Below, in pieces: positions 16,913 to 29,817 of a stretch of DNA of 64,000 nt. Made by a program: the position numbers and the translations under genes. Each line of letters starts with the position of its first letter. The first letter of the stretch is position 1. A model generated the notes under the pieces. It did not search any database and had not been told where the DNA came from. It was given only the letters and a program-made list of their open reading frames with translations. The stretch is from Saururus chinensis (lineage: Eukaryota > Streptophyta > Magnoliopsida > Piperales > Saururaceae), in contig CP141150.1 in the NCBI GenBank assembly GCA_035235625.1, forward strand, positions 7,006,001 to 7,070,000, in the 5' to 3' direction.

Positions 16913-19900
16913 TGTTACGCCCTGATGCCCACCCACCCGCCCGACCCAACCTGAGCCCGGTCCGAGGAACGGTCGAAGCACACGGGGTGACATTGTTAAA
17001 CTTAACCCCTCTAGCGGGTAAATTACACATACGAAGTAGCGCACATTTAAATCTTTGTGTAAGTTAAATAAGAAAAAGTATGAAGGACTTTAAATCAGAA
17101 ACAGTTCTAAAGTCTCAACCCACAACTTAGAATACTAAGCCAATAAACATGGCTCGAATCAGAAAGTCTTAAACAAGTCTAAAACCACAAGAGTTACAAG
17201 AGTGGAACAAGATCAAACATATATAATGTTCTAACATCATAACAGAGTAAATCAGAAAACATAGTAAAGTCTCAAGGCATCCACGCCTACTCCAAAGCAC
17301 TACCCAAACGTTCCTCATTCAGAGGATCCTAATCGACTGCATGTCGCACCATGCAGCTCCAAAATAGAAAACACAGAATGAGGTGAGTATAAAGTCAGTA
17401 AGGTTTTGAATACAGAAATGGTAAATCAAAAAATAACCACGACATATCAATCTATTAGATCTACATATGATATAGTATCTCATTTCTGATTACTTTCCCT
17501 ATCATAATCATATTTACTCATAAGTAATTATCCTGCATACAAATAACTCAAACATATAATTCATAACATGAATAATCACATTATAACATAAACATCTATT
17601 ATGCATGAATGGTGTTTTAAGCATACCATATACATATATATCCATACATACCCATTATCCTTCATAACATTCAACCTGTATGACACGTGTCTCCAACATA
17701 TAATCATAACCATACATATCCATAACCATTAACCAGCATGAGAAGTATCTTTAAACACACAATCACATCATGCATATTCATCACATTTAACATACATGAG
17801 AAGTGTCTCTATCACACAATCATATCATGCATATTCATCACATTTAACCTGCATGAGAAGTGTCTCTACCACACAATCATATCATGTATATCCATCACAT
17901 TTAACCTATATGAGAAGTGTCTCTATCACATAATCATATTTTGCATATCTATCATATTTAACCTGCATGAGAATGTCTCTATCACACAATCATATAATAC
18001 ATATCTATAAATAATCAACCCGCATATTAAGTGTCTCTAACACATAATCATAACTATGCAAGTCGATAAAATAACCCTGCTTAATCAGCCGAAGCATAAG
18101 CAAGCCCTACTCACTCCAAATAATCCTCAATTGGAAAGTCTAAAAGAATTATGTAGTTTGGGTAAATTCCCTAACGGGGAAGAATACATGGTGCACTTAG
18201 CTACACTAACCTAGATTCTCAGGGTCCAAATGGTCTCAATAGTTTTGTCTCCTTATAGCATTTCGCTCTTCTCAACCCGGAGAGGAAAACCCAACCTCAA
18301 GGGAAGTAAAACCTCATCCTTTCGGACGTAAAATCGAATCGATAAGCCTTAAATAGATTAATCCAAAAAAAAAAATCACATAATTGTATCCAATTGATCA
18401 ATACGACCAATCTTGATAAAATCTCATTCGTAAATCCATCTCATGATGCATGCAATATGGTACATACGAAAACAATCTCTACATGAATCATAATTCATGG
18501 AACGTGCTCTCATTAGCCACACATGCATCATATCTAATCATACGTACCAACAACGACCATGATTACCCCCCCTCCACATGTGTGTGTATAAGGTAGAAAC
18601 ATTCAATTCTAAGCATATGGTCATGCATTATAAACAATTCATTAACTTACTAAACACATACTCCTTAAAATTTAATCATGACTTCTTACTGAAATTATGA
18701 GTGAAACCAACGAAAAACACAATTCAAAGCAAGTGCAATCTCATGCTAGACTTAAGTAGACACATTCATTACCACACTTAAAGTTAAACACGATATCATC
18801 ATTCACTCATAATTTAATCATAATATGTAAAGGCATATAAATTCATTCTCATGTTATAACCTTGTCGGAATCATATTTAAAATATGAAGAATCACTCAAT
18901 CATGGATTCAAGATAAGACAACATAACATGTTTAACCGAATAACATGTAATTCGCATAATACTTAAACATTCATCATAGTTTCCATCATCTAATTTATGC
19001 CCTTCCAGTAGCTCATCCTAGCATAATTTACTCATCATAATCATAAGAAATGGTACTTAGGAGGAAATACATGAATATGAGAAAAATAACAAAAATAACC
19101 AAATTGTTGTGTTGGCATTCGAATGCCCTATAGAGCCGTTTGATTGCCAAAATAGAAGTTCTAGTTTGTCTTCTTCATTTCGAATTTGAAACCAAAAATA
19201 CACATATATATATCTTAATCCTTCAAATCTCACTCTCAAACTTCACAATAATGAAATCGAAGCTTAGGAAACATTAAATCTAGCTATTTACAACAAAAAA
19301 ATACCAAGAAATCACAAGAAAGATTAAGCTTTTCTAAATCCGCCATTAAAGCTCAACTCTATGCAAACCCACATCAAACTCTACATTTCAAATATGAAAT
19401 CACATACCTATTTAGGACGAAATCCCTTATCTCTAGTGAGTTTCTTGACTTCAAATCGATGCTCCAACACCTTCAAAATCCTACCCACAATAGGGTGTTG
19501 TTAATACTTGCATAAATCCGCTTAAAATGCATAAATCGCTAGAAAACTTGTAGATCTAGGGTTTATTGAGTTCAAAAATAAAATTTCTTTCATAAGGGTT
19601 TAAAGTAGAGGTTAAAATCGGTAGTTTTATGGGTAGAAATCAAGATTAAACCTTAACAAAAGAAGATATTTAAAAAATTTAGAAGAAACCCTAAGAAATT
19701 AGTGAAGGATTAAGCTAATCATTACCTTAATTATCTTTTCTTCTTTGGAAATGGGGATTAGGGCCTCCTAAGCTCCAGATTCCAGCAATTCCCAAATGGG
19801 AAGTGGTTGTGTCATTCTATTTATAATATGCTTTGGGGTAGGCCTAACAAATAGGTGGGGTATAAATAGAATTTAATATTAAAAATGGAAAACTTGCTCA

Positions 19901-20243
19901 TTTAAAGCCCAAATTGATTTCAAAAAAATTTAAATAAATAATTACTGTCATAAGATGCTTTTAAGGTCATTTCGGATCTGTCATCATAATTTTGCACATG
20001 GGACCCATGGTGGGTCCAGCCCCTAACTTTTTTTGAAAAATAGTCAAAATTCTAAAAATTCCTAGAAAAATTCAAATTGACTTATCTTAACATAAAAACC
20101 ATAAAAGTGAAGAAAATTTGGTTTAAAAATTTTATTAACTACCTTAAATTAAAAAATAATTAAAATTAGCTAATTAACATAAAACCATACAGTAACCATT
20201 AAATAAAAATTAATTAAACCGGTTAGAGTTTAGGGATCTTACA
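16913..20243 (-). mobile_element. Solo LTR-like block of a long-LTR (probably Ty3-gypsy) retrotransposon, fossil
   Basis: Runs from TGTTACGCCC to GGGATCTTACA, that is TG...CA, with no gag or pol reading frame inside. It holds a GTGAGTATAAAGTCAGTAAGG word typical of many plant gypsy LTRs, and related blocks follow at 20325 and 21006. The 3.3-kb length recalls the long LTRs of Tekay/Del chromoviruses, but the family assignment is inference. The flanking 5-mers ACCAC and TCCAT agree at only three positions, so any target duplication has decayed. The strand is chosen only because the inner copy at 21006 has the opposite orientation. Very old and worn. Confidence 0.5.
17690..18055. repeat. 57-bp tandem repeat, 6-7 copies, inside the LTR-like block
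   Basis: Copies of a 57-bp unit containing GAGAAGTGTCTCTATCACAC and CATATTCATCACATTTAAC. Because 57 is divisible by three, a 90-codon open frame crosses several copies as a 19-residue repeat. This is a by-product and not a protein gene. Outer copies are more diverged than central ones, as expected for unequal exchange. Confidence 0.85.
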
Positions 20244-21984
20244 TCCATAATAGAACCATTGACCAAATCTCGTCACACCAAAATTGGTCACAACCAGTCA
20301 ATTACTACGCCGCCAAGGCCTAGTTGTCACGCCTCCCACCCAAAATCGGCTAGAGGACGCAACAATTCCTAACCCAACCCTGGATTAGAGCGGAATTGCA
20401 CAGTTGAGTCATTGTTTTACTTAAAAACAACCTAGAGAATAATGTAAAAAAAATAACTACTTTTATCATAAGTATGATTAAACATTCATCTATTAGAGTA
20501 ACAATGCAATGACAAAAACATATGCTTCAAACTAAAGTAAAGAAACTACTAACTAGAAATGAAACACTATCAAGTAATATAAAGTTTTGTAATGTCTCTT
20601 CATTTATTTTCTACTAATTATCCCTTAGTAAATTGTAATCCCCCGCTCAGTTGCTCCTCAATTATCATTCTGCTCGCAAAACGAGTTGTCTTGAGCACCT
20701 GCGTGACACCAACATATAGGGGATCACGAAGGATTCCTAAAAAATAAGAAAGGGTGAGTATAAACTTAGTAAGGCTTCAAAAACTCTTGCATTAATACAC
20801 TAACACATGAGTCAATTCAAAGCAAAGTCACAAGATGATAAAATAATGCAACCAATCAAAATCTATTACCAGTCGGCTGTCACTTGTTACTCATTACCTA
20901 TCACCTAGCATCACAAATACCAGAAATTTTTGGTCATTCCGGTGCACAATGGCCATAACCGCCTAGAGCAAACTCTATAAGTTTAAATAAATAAGAATCT
21001 AAAAGCTTATATTTCAATATTATGACGTTTGGAAGTGATATTGGGATGTTCTTGTCGGTTTTGTGTATTTTCGTTTTGGGTTTGTAAGGTTGAGGACGAA
21101 CCATATTTGAACTGTCCAGAGCATTTGAACGGTCCTACAGGCGTTCGAACGGCCTTCTGGTCGATCGAACGACAATGTGACAGATTTGCTATTTTGTCCA
21201 TTTTTTTGTTCCATCTTTATAAATCTCATTTATTATGATTATGATGAGTTATTTTTACTTAAAAATGCTACTGTGAATGCATGACTATGATCTTGAAAGC
21301 TATGTGGTTGTTCAAGTATGAAATTGGATACATGTTGTAGGATTTTGGCATATTAACCTCCTTATACTAAATTCATGTTTGATTATTCTCAATGTCTTAT
21401 CCATGATTCCAACAAGTTTAAATTGTGAGGATGGGCATGTATGCTTACACATGTTGTGCGAGTTATGGGTGAACTATATTTCTATGTCTAGCTTAAGTGT
21501 AATGATGATTATGCTTACCTCAGTCTAGCATGAAGTTTTAATTGGCTTGGACTTGTGCTTTTCGAGGTTTTCACCGGACTTTAGGCATTATTTCAATAAA
21601 AGAGGAACCATGATGGAATCATAAAGGCATCGGTGTAGTTGAATGATGGTTTGTTCATTATGCATATGTTTATGTTTAGATTTGAATACTATCACGTATG
21701 TACCATGTTGCATGCATCATAAAAGGGGTTTTTATGAATGAGGTTTACTGTGATTGATCGATTGGATGCAATTAAGTGACATTGCTTATTGAATTGGTTA
21801 GGTCTGAAAGGACATGATTTTGTTTTGAATTCCTTTAATAACATGGTACCTCCTAGGTTGAGATGAATTAATTGCAGTTGAGTTATCTAGACCCTAAGAG
21901 TCTAGAATGGTATGTTCGAGTCCACTGGCTTACCATGTGCTCTAAATTTTCGTATAGAAAATCAGTCTCTCCCCTGTAAGAGAT

Positions 21985-22240
21985 TGTCCTTGGCGAGCAC
22001 ACTGCCTTAGTCTTCCTTTATAGGAAATTAAACCTTGTCCTTGGCGAGCAAATTGCCCTAGTTTTCCTTTATAGGAAATCGGACATTGTCCTTAGCGGGC
22101 AAATTACTCTAGTTTCCCTTATGGGATTTGGACCTTTCTTTCAGGATTATCCTTGGCGAGTAGAGGGGTAAATTCCCCAATGCCCTAGTTTTTCCTTGTG
22201 GTATTTAGACCTTCCCCGCGAAAGATTTCCCCTGGTGGGC
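21985..22240. repeat. Tandem repeat, about 4 copies of 60-70 bp
   Basis: Repeated units with TTGTCCTTGGCGAGCAAATT, then CCCTAGTTTTCCTTTATAGG and a short GGACCTT-like word. Part of the nested LTR-like block. Confidence 0.75.
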
Positions 22241-22495
22241 GGTATGATTGTTATTTCTCTCCTGGAATGAGACATTTACCATTGTTGGTAATGTATGTGT
22301 ATGTGATATTGTTATGTCCAATTATGCATCTTGTGTAGGGATAATTGAGTTTATGTGGCACATGTGGATTTTATTGATGGTGTGTTAGAGACACTTTTTA
22401 TGTAGGATGAATGCTTATAATTGAAAATAGTTATGCATGACTATGGATAGTGTGTTTGAGACACTCTTATGCAAGATGGATGTATGCATTGAAAA

Positions 22496-22690
22496 TAAAT
22501 CATGTATGAGATGATATTATGATATGCCATATAGAATGATATGTAGGATGATTGTATTCATGGATAATGGATCATGAATGAGATGATATTGTGATATGTC
22601 ATGTGGAATGGTATGCAGGATGATTGTATGCATAGAGAATGGATCATGAATGAGATGATATTGCTATATGCCACGTGGAATAGTATGCAT
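22496..22690. repeat. 72-bp tandem repeat, about 3 copies
   Basis: Unit of 72 bp including GGATGATTGTATGCATAG, GGATCATGAATGAGATGATA and TGATATGTCATGTGGAATG. It lies in the nested LTR-like block. A TGTGTTAGAGACAC word just upstream (22380-22470) corresponds to the GTGTCTCTA word of the 57-bp repeat on the other strand. Confidence 0.8.
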
Positions 22691-24043
22691 ATAATATGTT
22701 TATAATATCATGAGTATATGATGAGTAGTTATGATATAGAGATGCGCATGTTATGCAAATGTTCCATGATGAGCGGGTGTGTTTATGTGAGGAACTCTAT
22801 GTGAAATAATTATAATAATTTTGTATTCATCCTCTCGAAATATAAAAAACCTTGCTGAGTATTTTTACTAGCCCTTTTTTCTCGTATGAATTTGTTTTGG
22901 AATTGCATAGTACGGCATGGAAGTGATCAGGACTCCATGTATGAGGAGTGGGTGGTTAATGATTTATCATAGGAGAGGATGCCTAAAGACTTTATGTTCC
23001 TTGATTATCTATGTCACATGTTATCTTGAGTTTTATATCATGTTGGTGATGTTATATATTTTACTTATCAGTTTGGCCTATTAATTCATGTTAACTTTGT
23101 GACTTAAGCCGTGAGCGGGCTAAGTGATACTAAGTATGTGGGTATTGAGAGTATTAATTCTTATGTGAGGTTTTTTATTTTCCTCATTTTCTTTTTTACA
23201 AATTATATGGTGCGCTACTCTGTAACGGTTAATACTTCGTCACACCATGCATACCAACCTTCCCTTGGACTGGGTCCTACTTGGGTTGGCGGGTGTCGGG
23301 CGTGATAATAGGCATGAAACATAATCTCTACCAACCAGAGGCATAACTACAATCACCATGTAATTTCAATTGATTCTTTGAGTCTAATGACTCGTAAGTA
23401 TGAAGCACAAGTTTTACATCAAAACAAGGGTTATATAGTTCATGAAATAAAAAAAAATTAGGGGTTTTGATAGAATAATACATGAAAATTATAATCGAAC
23501 ATGAAAAACCTTCAATTCCCTATTAACTATCAAATGATTATGGAGAAAATAATTAAATTACTTACCTTGAGGGAGGCTAAGACACCACAAATTCTCAGCT
23601 AAATCTAAAAAGCTCCAAAACTTTTAAATTAAGGCTCTCATGACATTTATAGAGGGTAGAGATTAGGGTTCTTAATCTCCATAGGGTTTAGGCTACTAAA
23701 CCAATCTTGGGCCACCCAAATTAGCCCTTAAACTAATATTCTCATAACTCACTTTAAATAAGCCCAAAATACTAAGTAAAATGTCCAATTTTAGGTTTAA
23801 ATCAGGTACAGTGCATATAGTATAACTTCGACTAATCATGTTTCACTCATCTGAATTTCGATTTATGCGTTCTTGGTGTTATTTTGAAGCTCTTTTTATC
23901 TAGTTTTTAAAAATAGTCTCAGCTCTAAATTTAACTATTCAAAGAGTTGTCTTATTAGTAGGGCTAAATAGTCAAACTCCTTAAATATTTACAAGTCAAC
24001 CACAAATAAGATAATTAAAAAATAAGAATTACCGAATCTCACA

Positions 24044-25898
24044 CTAGCCATAACCAACAAAAGGAGAAAGGGGGAGCAGAAGAGAAAGAAGAGAGTGGTG
24101 ATATGGAGAGGAGGCAATGACAATCAAAGAAAGAGGTGGCAATCGGAGGAGAAGATTTGTTGAACACACACCTCAAATCCGGTAGAGTTTATTTTGTTCA
24201 CAAATAAAGATAGTAAATCTTTACTCTCTTTGTATATTGCAAAGAGATTAAATATTTATAGTTTATGTTAAAGGTGGCAAACAGCCCAAGTTGTGACCAG
24301 ATCTGCCTAGCAGCTAATGCCACACCTAAATATGTCCACTGGCAAATTCTCCTCCCACCTCCACCTTTGTCTTTGCCCACCGCCTCCTCTACATATTACC
24401 GCTCTCCCCTATCTCCCTCTACTCCCCCTTTATCCTTTTGCTTGTTGCGAGATCTGGTTTGAGGCTCTCCAATGACTAGATCTCACCGCTCATGATACCC
24501 CTTTCCATGCTCCATTGTTCAAAAACGATTTGAGCCTATAGTAGGGTTAGTCTAGAGGCTACCTCCGCCATTATCCTCAATTTGAAATGTGAAGATGATA
24601 GGAAAAAAAAAGGAGAGGGTAAAATTACAGGAGTGTTTATTGAAGTGTTACAAATAAAGACATAGATGACACAAGGATGTAGAGGAGATAAAAGAAGAGA
24701 CTTCTACAAGTGAAGTCAAAGTAGAGAGGAGCAGAAGAGGGAAAGGTACAAATGAATGAAGCTTTTCTTTGAGTAGAGAGTGAGGGTAGTGGGTTAAAAA
24801 TTAGTTGATGATAAAGGGGTACTTTTGTCTTAATAAAAAGTTTAGAGTTAATGTCTATGTTTTTTCTTATAGCTCAAAACTCCTTCAACAAAAATCAAGT
24901 CTTATCATATTAGCCATGGTAGGTCCGTATGACAAGGTTGCCAATGACAACTAGCTGGAAGACCATAGTTTTTCTCCACATTTAGCTTAAGAAATGTTCA
25001 GAAGCCCGGTTAGTGATTAATGTAATTTTGGCGTAGTTGGCATTTAAGTATGGTAGGAAGTTGATCAACTAGCACTGCACCCAAGACCATACATAATCAG
25101 TCTCTGCCATCAATTGTTATTTATATGATCGGGTATCACACATTATGTTTACAAAGTTTTTACCACCATGATCGCTTGTGATCCGCACTAATGGCTTCTC
25201 GCGCTATTGTTGCATGATAGGCGATTGGTCGGTTGTTTGATCTGCTTCAATTTGTCGAAAATCTGAATTCATTATTTCAGTTCTTATTTTAAGCTCTCCT
25301 TTCCTTGTTTTCCTCAGCGTGAAAGATGTTCGATCTTTTAGTCCTAACTAAGGCTTTCGGCATTCTCTTTGTATTAGGGAGAGGGAGAAAGCTTGTATAG
25401 TTGTATGATTAAAGCTGCAATTTTCTTGAAGATTTTTTGGTGATTTGTGTGAGAAATCACTGTAACTCTTGTAACTTTTGATTATAGGAGAAATTTGATT
25501 TCGGATGTAGACACACTGCCGAACCATACTATATGTGTAATAAATTTTCTCATTTTTTGACGGAAACAATATAAAATTCGTAGTTATTAATGAGCTGAGC
25601 TTCTCCATGTATTATTGTTCTTTTGGATTGGTGTGTGGGGAGTGATGTGAGTCAAACAAGTAACGGAGATACACAATGTAGAGGAAAGCTGATGAGCCAA
25701 GCAACTGTTCATTGAACTAAGCTGAAAAAGATGGGGGGCTTGAATATTAGATGAAGAAGACAAACCAACGGATACCTTCATCCATCAGCTTTGCAAATCA
25801 GACAAAACCAAAGGGCAAATACATATGTTATTTATGCAATGGTATCTATTTTGGTAGATTTTTTGGTGTATGAAGTGCTTAGGCACTTTGTATTTTTA
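24044..25898. other. No gene recognised
   Basis: It starts with a purine-rich stretch (AGGAGAAAGGGGGAGCAG onward). It holds only short open frames with no recognisable motif. Confidence 0.4.
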
Positions 25899-26319
25899 CT
25901 CCTTCCATCTCATTTTAATAGCTACATTTTTAAAAAACTTATCTCATATTAATAGTCCGATTTCTTGTTAGGCCACCTATCCACAATGTCATTGAGCTTG
26001 AACACGGGATTTGCAGAAGAACTCTCAGAAATTTGTCGTCAACGATTGCCCACTGGTGAGTCCCCATCCAAGCTGAAGCTGTCTGCATGGAGATGGGCCT
26101 AAGCAACTGAAAGGGATGTGATTGTATCCATCTTTGTGCCTATAATTTAGTGCCCAAACAAAATTTCTTGCTGTCAAGATAGGCGGCCTTCATGTTATCC
26201 TACTCATAATAACTATAATAACTAATAGATGGAGTGAAAAGCGTTAATAAATGAAGTAAAAAATTAATTAATTAGTTTTACTTTTTTCTAAATTGGACTA
26301 TTAATATGGGACAAGGGAG
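25899..26319. mobile_element. Stowaway-like MITE, long form with unrelated filler
   Basis: TA-flanked; begins CTCCTTCCATCTCATTTTAA and ends ATTAATATGGGACAAGGGAG. At about 420 bp it is about twice the length of the other copies. The extra sequence, roughly 25965-26190, is less AT-rich and is not shared with them. A second internal end-like word (CTCATATTAATAGTCCGA, about 25941) suggests either nesting or captured DNA. Confidence 0.6.
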
Positions 26320-27887
26320 TATTTGGCTAGAGATAGGCTCCCACAAGGAGTTAGGGGAACGTAGAGGAGTTTAACAAAAACATACCAACTTATATTGTCT
26401 TTACTACGACAGACCTCGAACACAATCACCGAAGGCGATCTAAACAGTTGACCAATAGAATCGAATTGTTAACGCACAATGTTGCCCAGAGCTACATCCA
26501 GATTAATTTCACTACTTCGGGAGGGGATAGTGATAAGAATTAACAAGTGAGCCCCACAAAACTCACATAAGAGTTTTAATTAGATTTAACAAGTGGGCTC
26601 CACATCAAGTTCATATAAACTTATTTATCTGAACCAATTAAAACTTATATGTGAATTTTTAATGTGTATTATTTTCTGAAAATATTATTTTTATTCATGA
26701 ACAAAACAAATCCAAATTTGCTTACACGTCTTTTCTTTTCTGGCATAGAGTATCTTAATAGCAGTGTCTATGTCTCTAGCACTCAGGAATCAATATATAG
26801 AACTAGAATTTGAGTAATGCTACACGTTCAATGTCTCAAAATTTGACACTATTTTCCAAAATCTGAGGCAGGGTGAAATCACACCATTTTTTAGGGACCA
26901 ATAATTTTAATTTCTCTACTTTTATGACCTTGTTGATATAGAGAAATTAAAATTATTAAGCCAGGGGACATATAGTCCCAAGGCTAAAATTTGAAGGAAT
27001 TGACAAAAAAATTCAACAAAAAAAGTGGAGCTTGTGGCTTAATTTGACTTGAGTTTTTTGAAGAAGTTAAACAGTGTTTAAAGTTATTTAGTGTCGACAA
27101 ATAGCATGACAAGTTTTTGCACTTTTTGGTGGTGCCCAGCACATGCGCCGTATGTATATGAGTTATAATTGGCCCATTAAGGAAGCATTTTTTATGTTCC
27201 GCCCTGATAATAAGCCAAACGTAAGGAACACTTAAGAAGCCTCCGATTTCAAAATTAATGATGCACATACTAGCGCACGTTAGCATAATTATGCGTCATC
27301 GATCTTAAAATCGAACGCTTCCTAAGTGTTTCTTATACTCGGTTCACATTAAAGAGGGAGTATGAAAAACACTTCCGTCCATAAAACATGAAGTGCATAT
27401 TTCTTAATATACAACTCAGCGTATATTGACATGTTTCATAAAATTTTGCCCTCTACACAACAATATTTCTATTTTTCAGTCTGGTGGGCCTTCAAATTTT
27501 TAGCTTAACGCACTAGCCTGTTTAATAATGCTAGGCTTAGACTCTTTTGTTCAAGATATAGAAAGAACCACATGTTCACCACTCATGTCCAACCGTATTC
27601 GTAGCAGTGGATTGGTTCAATAATCCATCATATATATTGTCAAGCTAAATGCATGGGGGCGTTGTTTTCATGGTGGCACACACTTGGTTTGTCTTCTTCG
27701 TCTAATCAGGCACCCATCTTTTTCACTTTTGTTCAACGATCAGTTGCTTGGATTATCAGCTTTCCTAGACGTTATGCACTTCTGTTACTTGTTTAAAAGA
27801 CTCATGTCCTACAAACTTTTTCACACACCTTCCCAATTACGGAACAACACATGGAGATAGAGGTCATAGCATAGATAATACTACATA
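26320..27887. other. No gene recognised
   Basis: Intergenic. It holds a short perfect stem: 17 bp at 26901-26917 (ATAATTTTAATTTCTCT) pairs with 26940-26956. AGAGGGAGTATG at about 27350 looks like a stray MITE end. A 100-codon minus frame at 26984-27286 matches nothing I know. Confidence 0.4.
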
Positions 27888-28101
27888 CTCCCTGTGTCCT
27901 TTATTAATAGCTTTATTATCATTAATAGCTTAATTTATTGATAATAAAGTTTTTTTATAGTAGGTTTATTTGGCTCAATTTAAGTGGCCAAGTACTTAAA
28001 ACTAATGTTTCAGGGACTACTTTTTATTTTCTTCATTGTGGATCTCATCATTTAATAAAATTACTGTTTAAAAAATAAACCTTTTAATATGAGGAGGAAG
28101 C
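27888..28101. mobile_element. Stowaway-like MITE
   Basis: Preceded by TA and begins CTCCCTGTGTCCTTTATTAA. The inner words TTCAATTTAAGTGGCCAAG-type and ACTTAAAACTAATG are shared with the copies at 16042, 50530 and 52373. It ends in a worn TTTAATATGAGGAGGAAG. Confidence 0.65.
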
Positions 28102-29306
28102 ATTATAGTTCAAAAGAAAAAAACCCAAGAACAAGACTATGTGCACAGGGCATTTCAAAGCTGATTGTGCTTATCTTAGTTAGGAAGTCACTCCATGTAG
28201 TATATTAATTTTGAGTAATGCTAGAGATGATGAAGTAACTTTTTAACGTGGATGCTACCTATGTATAACAAAAGGGATCAGGGAATATAGAACATTAATC
28301 TTTTTGCATGGCCTGCATGTGAACATATATTTTAACCTTCAACATCACATAAAGCTTAAATAAACAACTTCACCTCTAACTATAAATGGGCCCCATTTTT
28401 TTATTAAAAAAAAGACTATTAAGGACAAAATAATGTAGTTAGCATGTTAAAAAAATGAACTCATGTATATGGACCCAGTAACCTCCCCATTACGTACCCT
28501 AATACTTCTCATATATCAAATGTAAGCAGATTCACCCATATCTTCCTGGAGGCCCTTCCCTGATTGCTGCTAATGCTTCCTTTTGGGTGAAGGAAACATT
28601 CCTTTGGCTTGCTTGCTTGCTAATGCTTCAAGCTATAATTAATTGGGGTTAATTGCCTTGACCCGAGTTAGCGCTCTGCCGGTTCTTCTTTTGCATGGTA
28701 TCTTGGATATTAAACGCAACTTGAAAACCATAATGTTTATAAACCTGTGAGTGTGCCCAACCCGGGTTTAAAAAATAATGAATGCAGGTTTAGTATGTGA
28801 ACCCTCTCCATTTACTGACATATCCGAGCACTTGTATTAGAATGACAGACTGAATTTACAAGGTTGATTGTTGGAAAAATAGTTAATCACTCTAGCTCTT
28901 AAATGTTGGAATGTAATTTGGTATTAAAATTCTCCTAATATATTTATATATAACATTTTGAGAAAACTTCTTACTAAAAAACACCATGCATTATCTTAAA
29001 TGTCAAACACCAACCATAGGAATTTTCCAAAAAGAGATGCAATAATTTTTTTTCCAATCAAGCAATTTAAATTTTGAGGAATATATGTGAATGTTGTTGA
29101 GTTAAGATACGACTCATACTTCCACATCAATTAATATATAAAAAAAATTAATATTCACATGTTAGAACTATGTACTAAGACACTCAGCTACGAGCTCTCG
29201 GACAGGTTGGTACTAAACATCAAACACCAACCTCCACCCTATACGGGCACATGGTGTGTATAAACATGTCTCATTTAAAAAAAAAAAAATGTTTAAGTGA
29301 ATAATA
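28102..29306. other. No gene recognised
   Basis: AT-rich intergenic sequence upstream of CPP1. It has no open frame of interest. Confidence 0.4.
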
Positions 29307-29493
29307 CTCTCTCCGTCCTATATTAATTGCTTTATTTAAAAAATAATAAATTTTATTAAATAGTGGCACTCATTGCTAACAGAACGGTGAATATTTTCCA
29401 AGAGACGTTTTAAGTTTCATCCACTTAAATTAAGTAAATTGAAGCTATTTATATGTGACACATTTTTCTTCAAATAAAGTTATTAATATGGAA
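29307..29493. mobile_element. Stowaway-like MITE near CPP1
   Basis: TA-flanked on the left; begins CTCTCTCCGTCCTATATTAA, and a worn AAGTTATTAATATGG marks the right end. It lies about 320 bp upstream of the CPP1 start codon, within what should be the promoter region. Confidence 0.6.
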
Positions 29494-29817
29494 ATAAGCA
29501 TGCGCTCCCTGGCCCGGTTCGAAAATTTTGTGGGTTTGGTCTTCATCACTATTCGGCGGTTCACTCTGCCCAACCCAACCCGAAAACTTGCAACCCACCA
29601 AGAACTGTTGGCCCTCACACGCCGCACGTGTGCACCATGGACGGCGTTCCATTGATCACAATCCAGCCGTCGGACCCTCGCCTCATTGGCCAACACGCCT
29701 CTTCGACCGTCCGATCGCCCATTCGTGGGTCCCACTCTCGACTGACCACGGAGATTTTTGTTCGTGTCCTCTTCATAAACGAAGTGGGGGATGAGCGGCC
29801 GGAAGTAGATGAGAGAA

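Larger units (their letters stand above)
21006..23307 (+). mobile_element. LTR-like block nested in opposite orientation, fossil
   Basis: It lies inside the block 20325-24043. Its right end, TTGGCGGGTGTCGGGCGTGATA, mirrors the left end of the 16913 block. The segment around 21800-21960 (CTGAAAGGACATGATTTTG, CCCTAAGAGTCTAGAATGG) corresponds to the reverse complement of 18190-18330. It is therefore a relative of the 16913 block turned round. The left edge is uncertain by some tens of bases. It contains two tandem arrays of its own. No coding region. Confidence 0.45.
20325..24043 (-). mobile_element. Second solo LTR-like block, split by a nested insertion, fossil
   Basis: Starts TGTCACGCCTCCC and ends CCGAATCTCACA. 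The flanks CTAGT (20320-20324) and CTAGC (24044-24048) form a 5-bp target duplication with one change. Its own sequence is 20325 to about 21005 and about 23308 to 24043, roughly 1.4 kb; the middle is the inverted block listed separately. It carries the same GTGAGTATAAACTTAGTAAGG word as the block at 16913, so the two are related. No internal coding region remains, consistent with LTR-LTR recombination long ago. Confidence 0.5.

Noticed and set aside
17738-18010. Repeat protein with 19-residue units
   Set aside because: It arises because a 57-bp tandem repeat in an LTR-like block is a multiple of three. No start context, promoter or conserved motif supports a gene.
17690-18055. Possible CRISPR-like array
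   Set aside because: The window is plant nuclear DNA. The units are contiguous tandem copies without unique spacers, and no cas-like gene is present.
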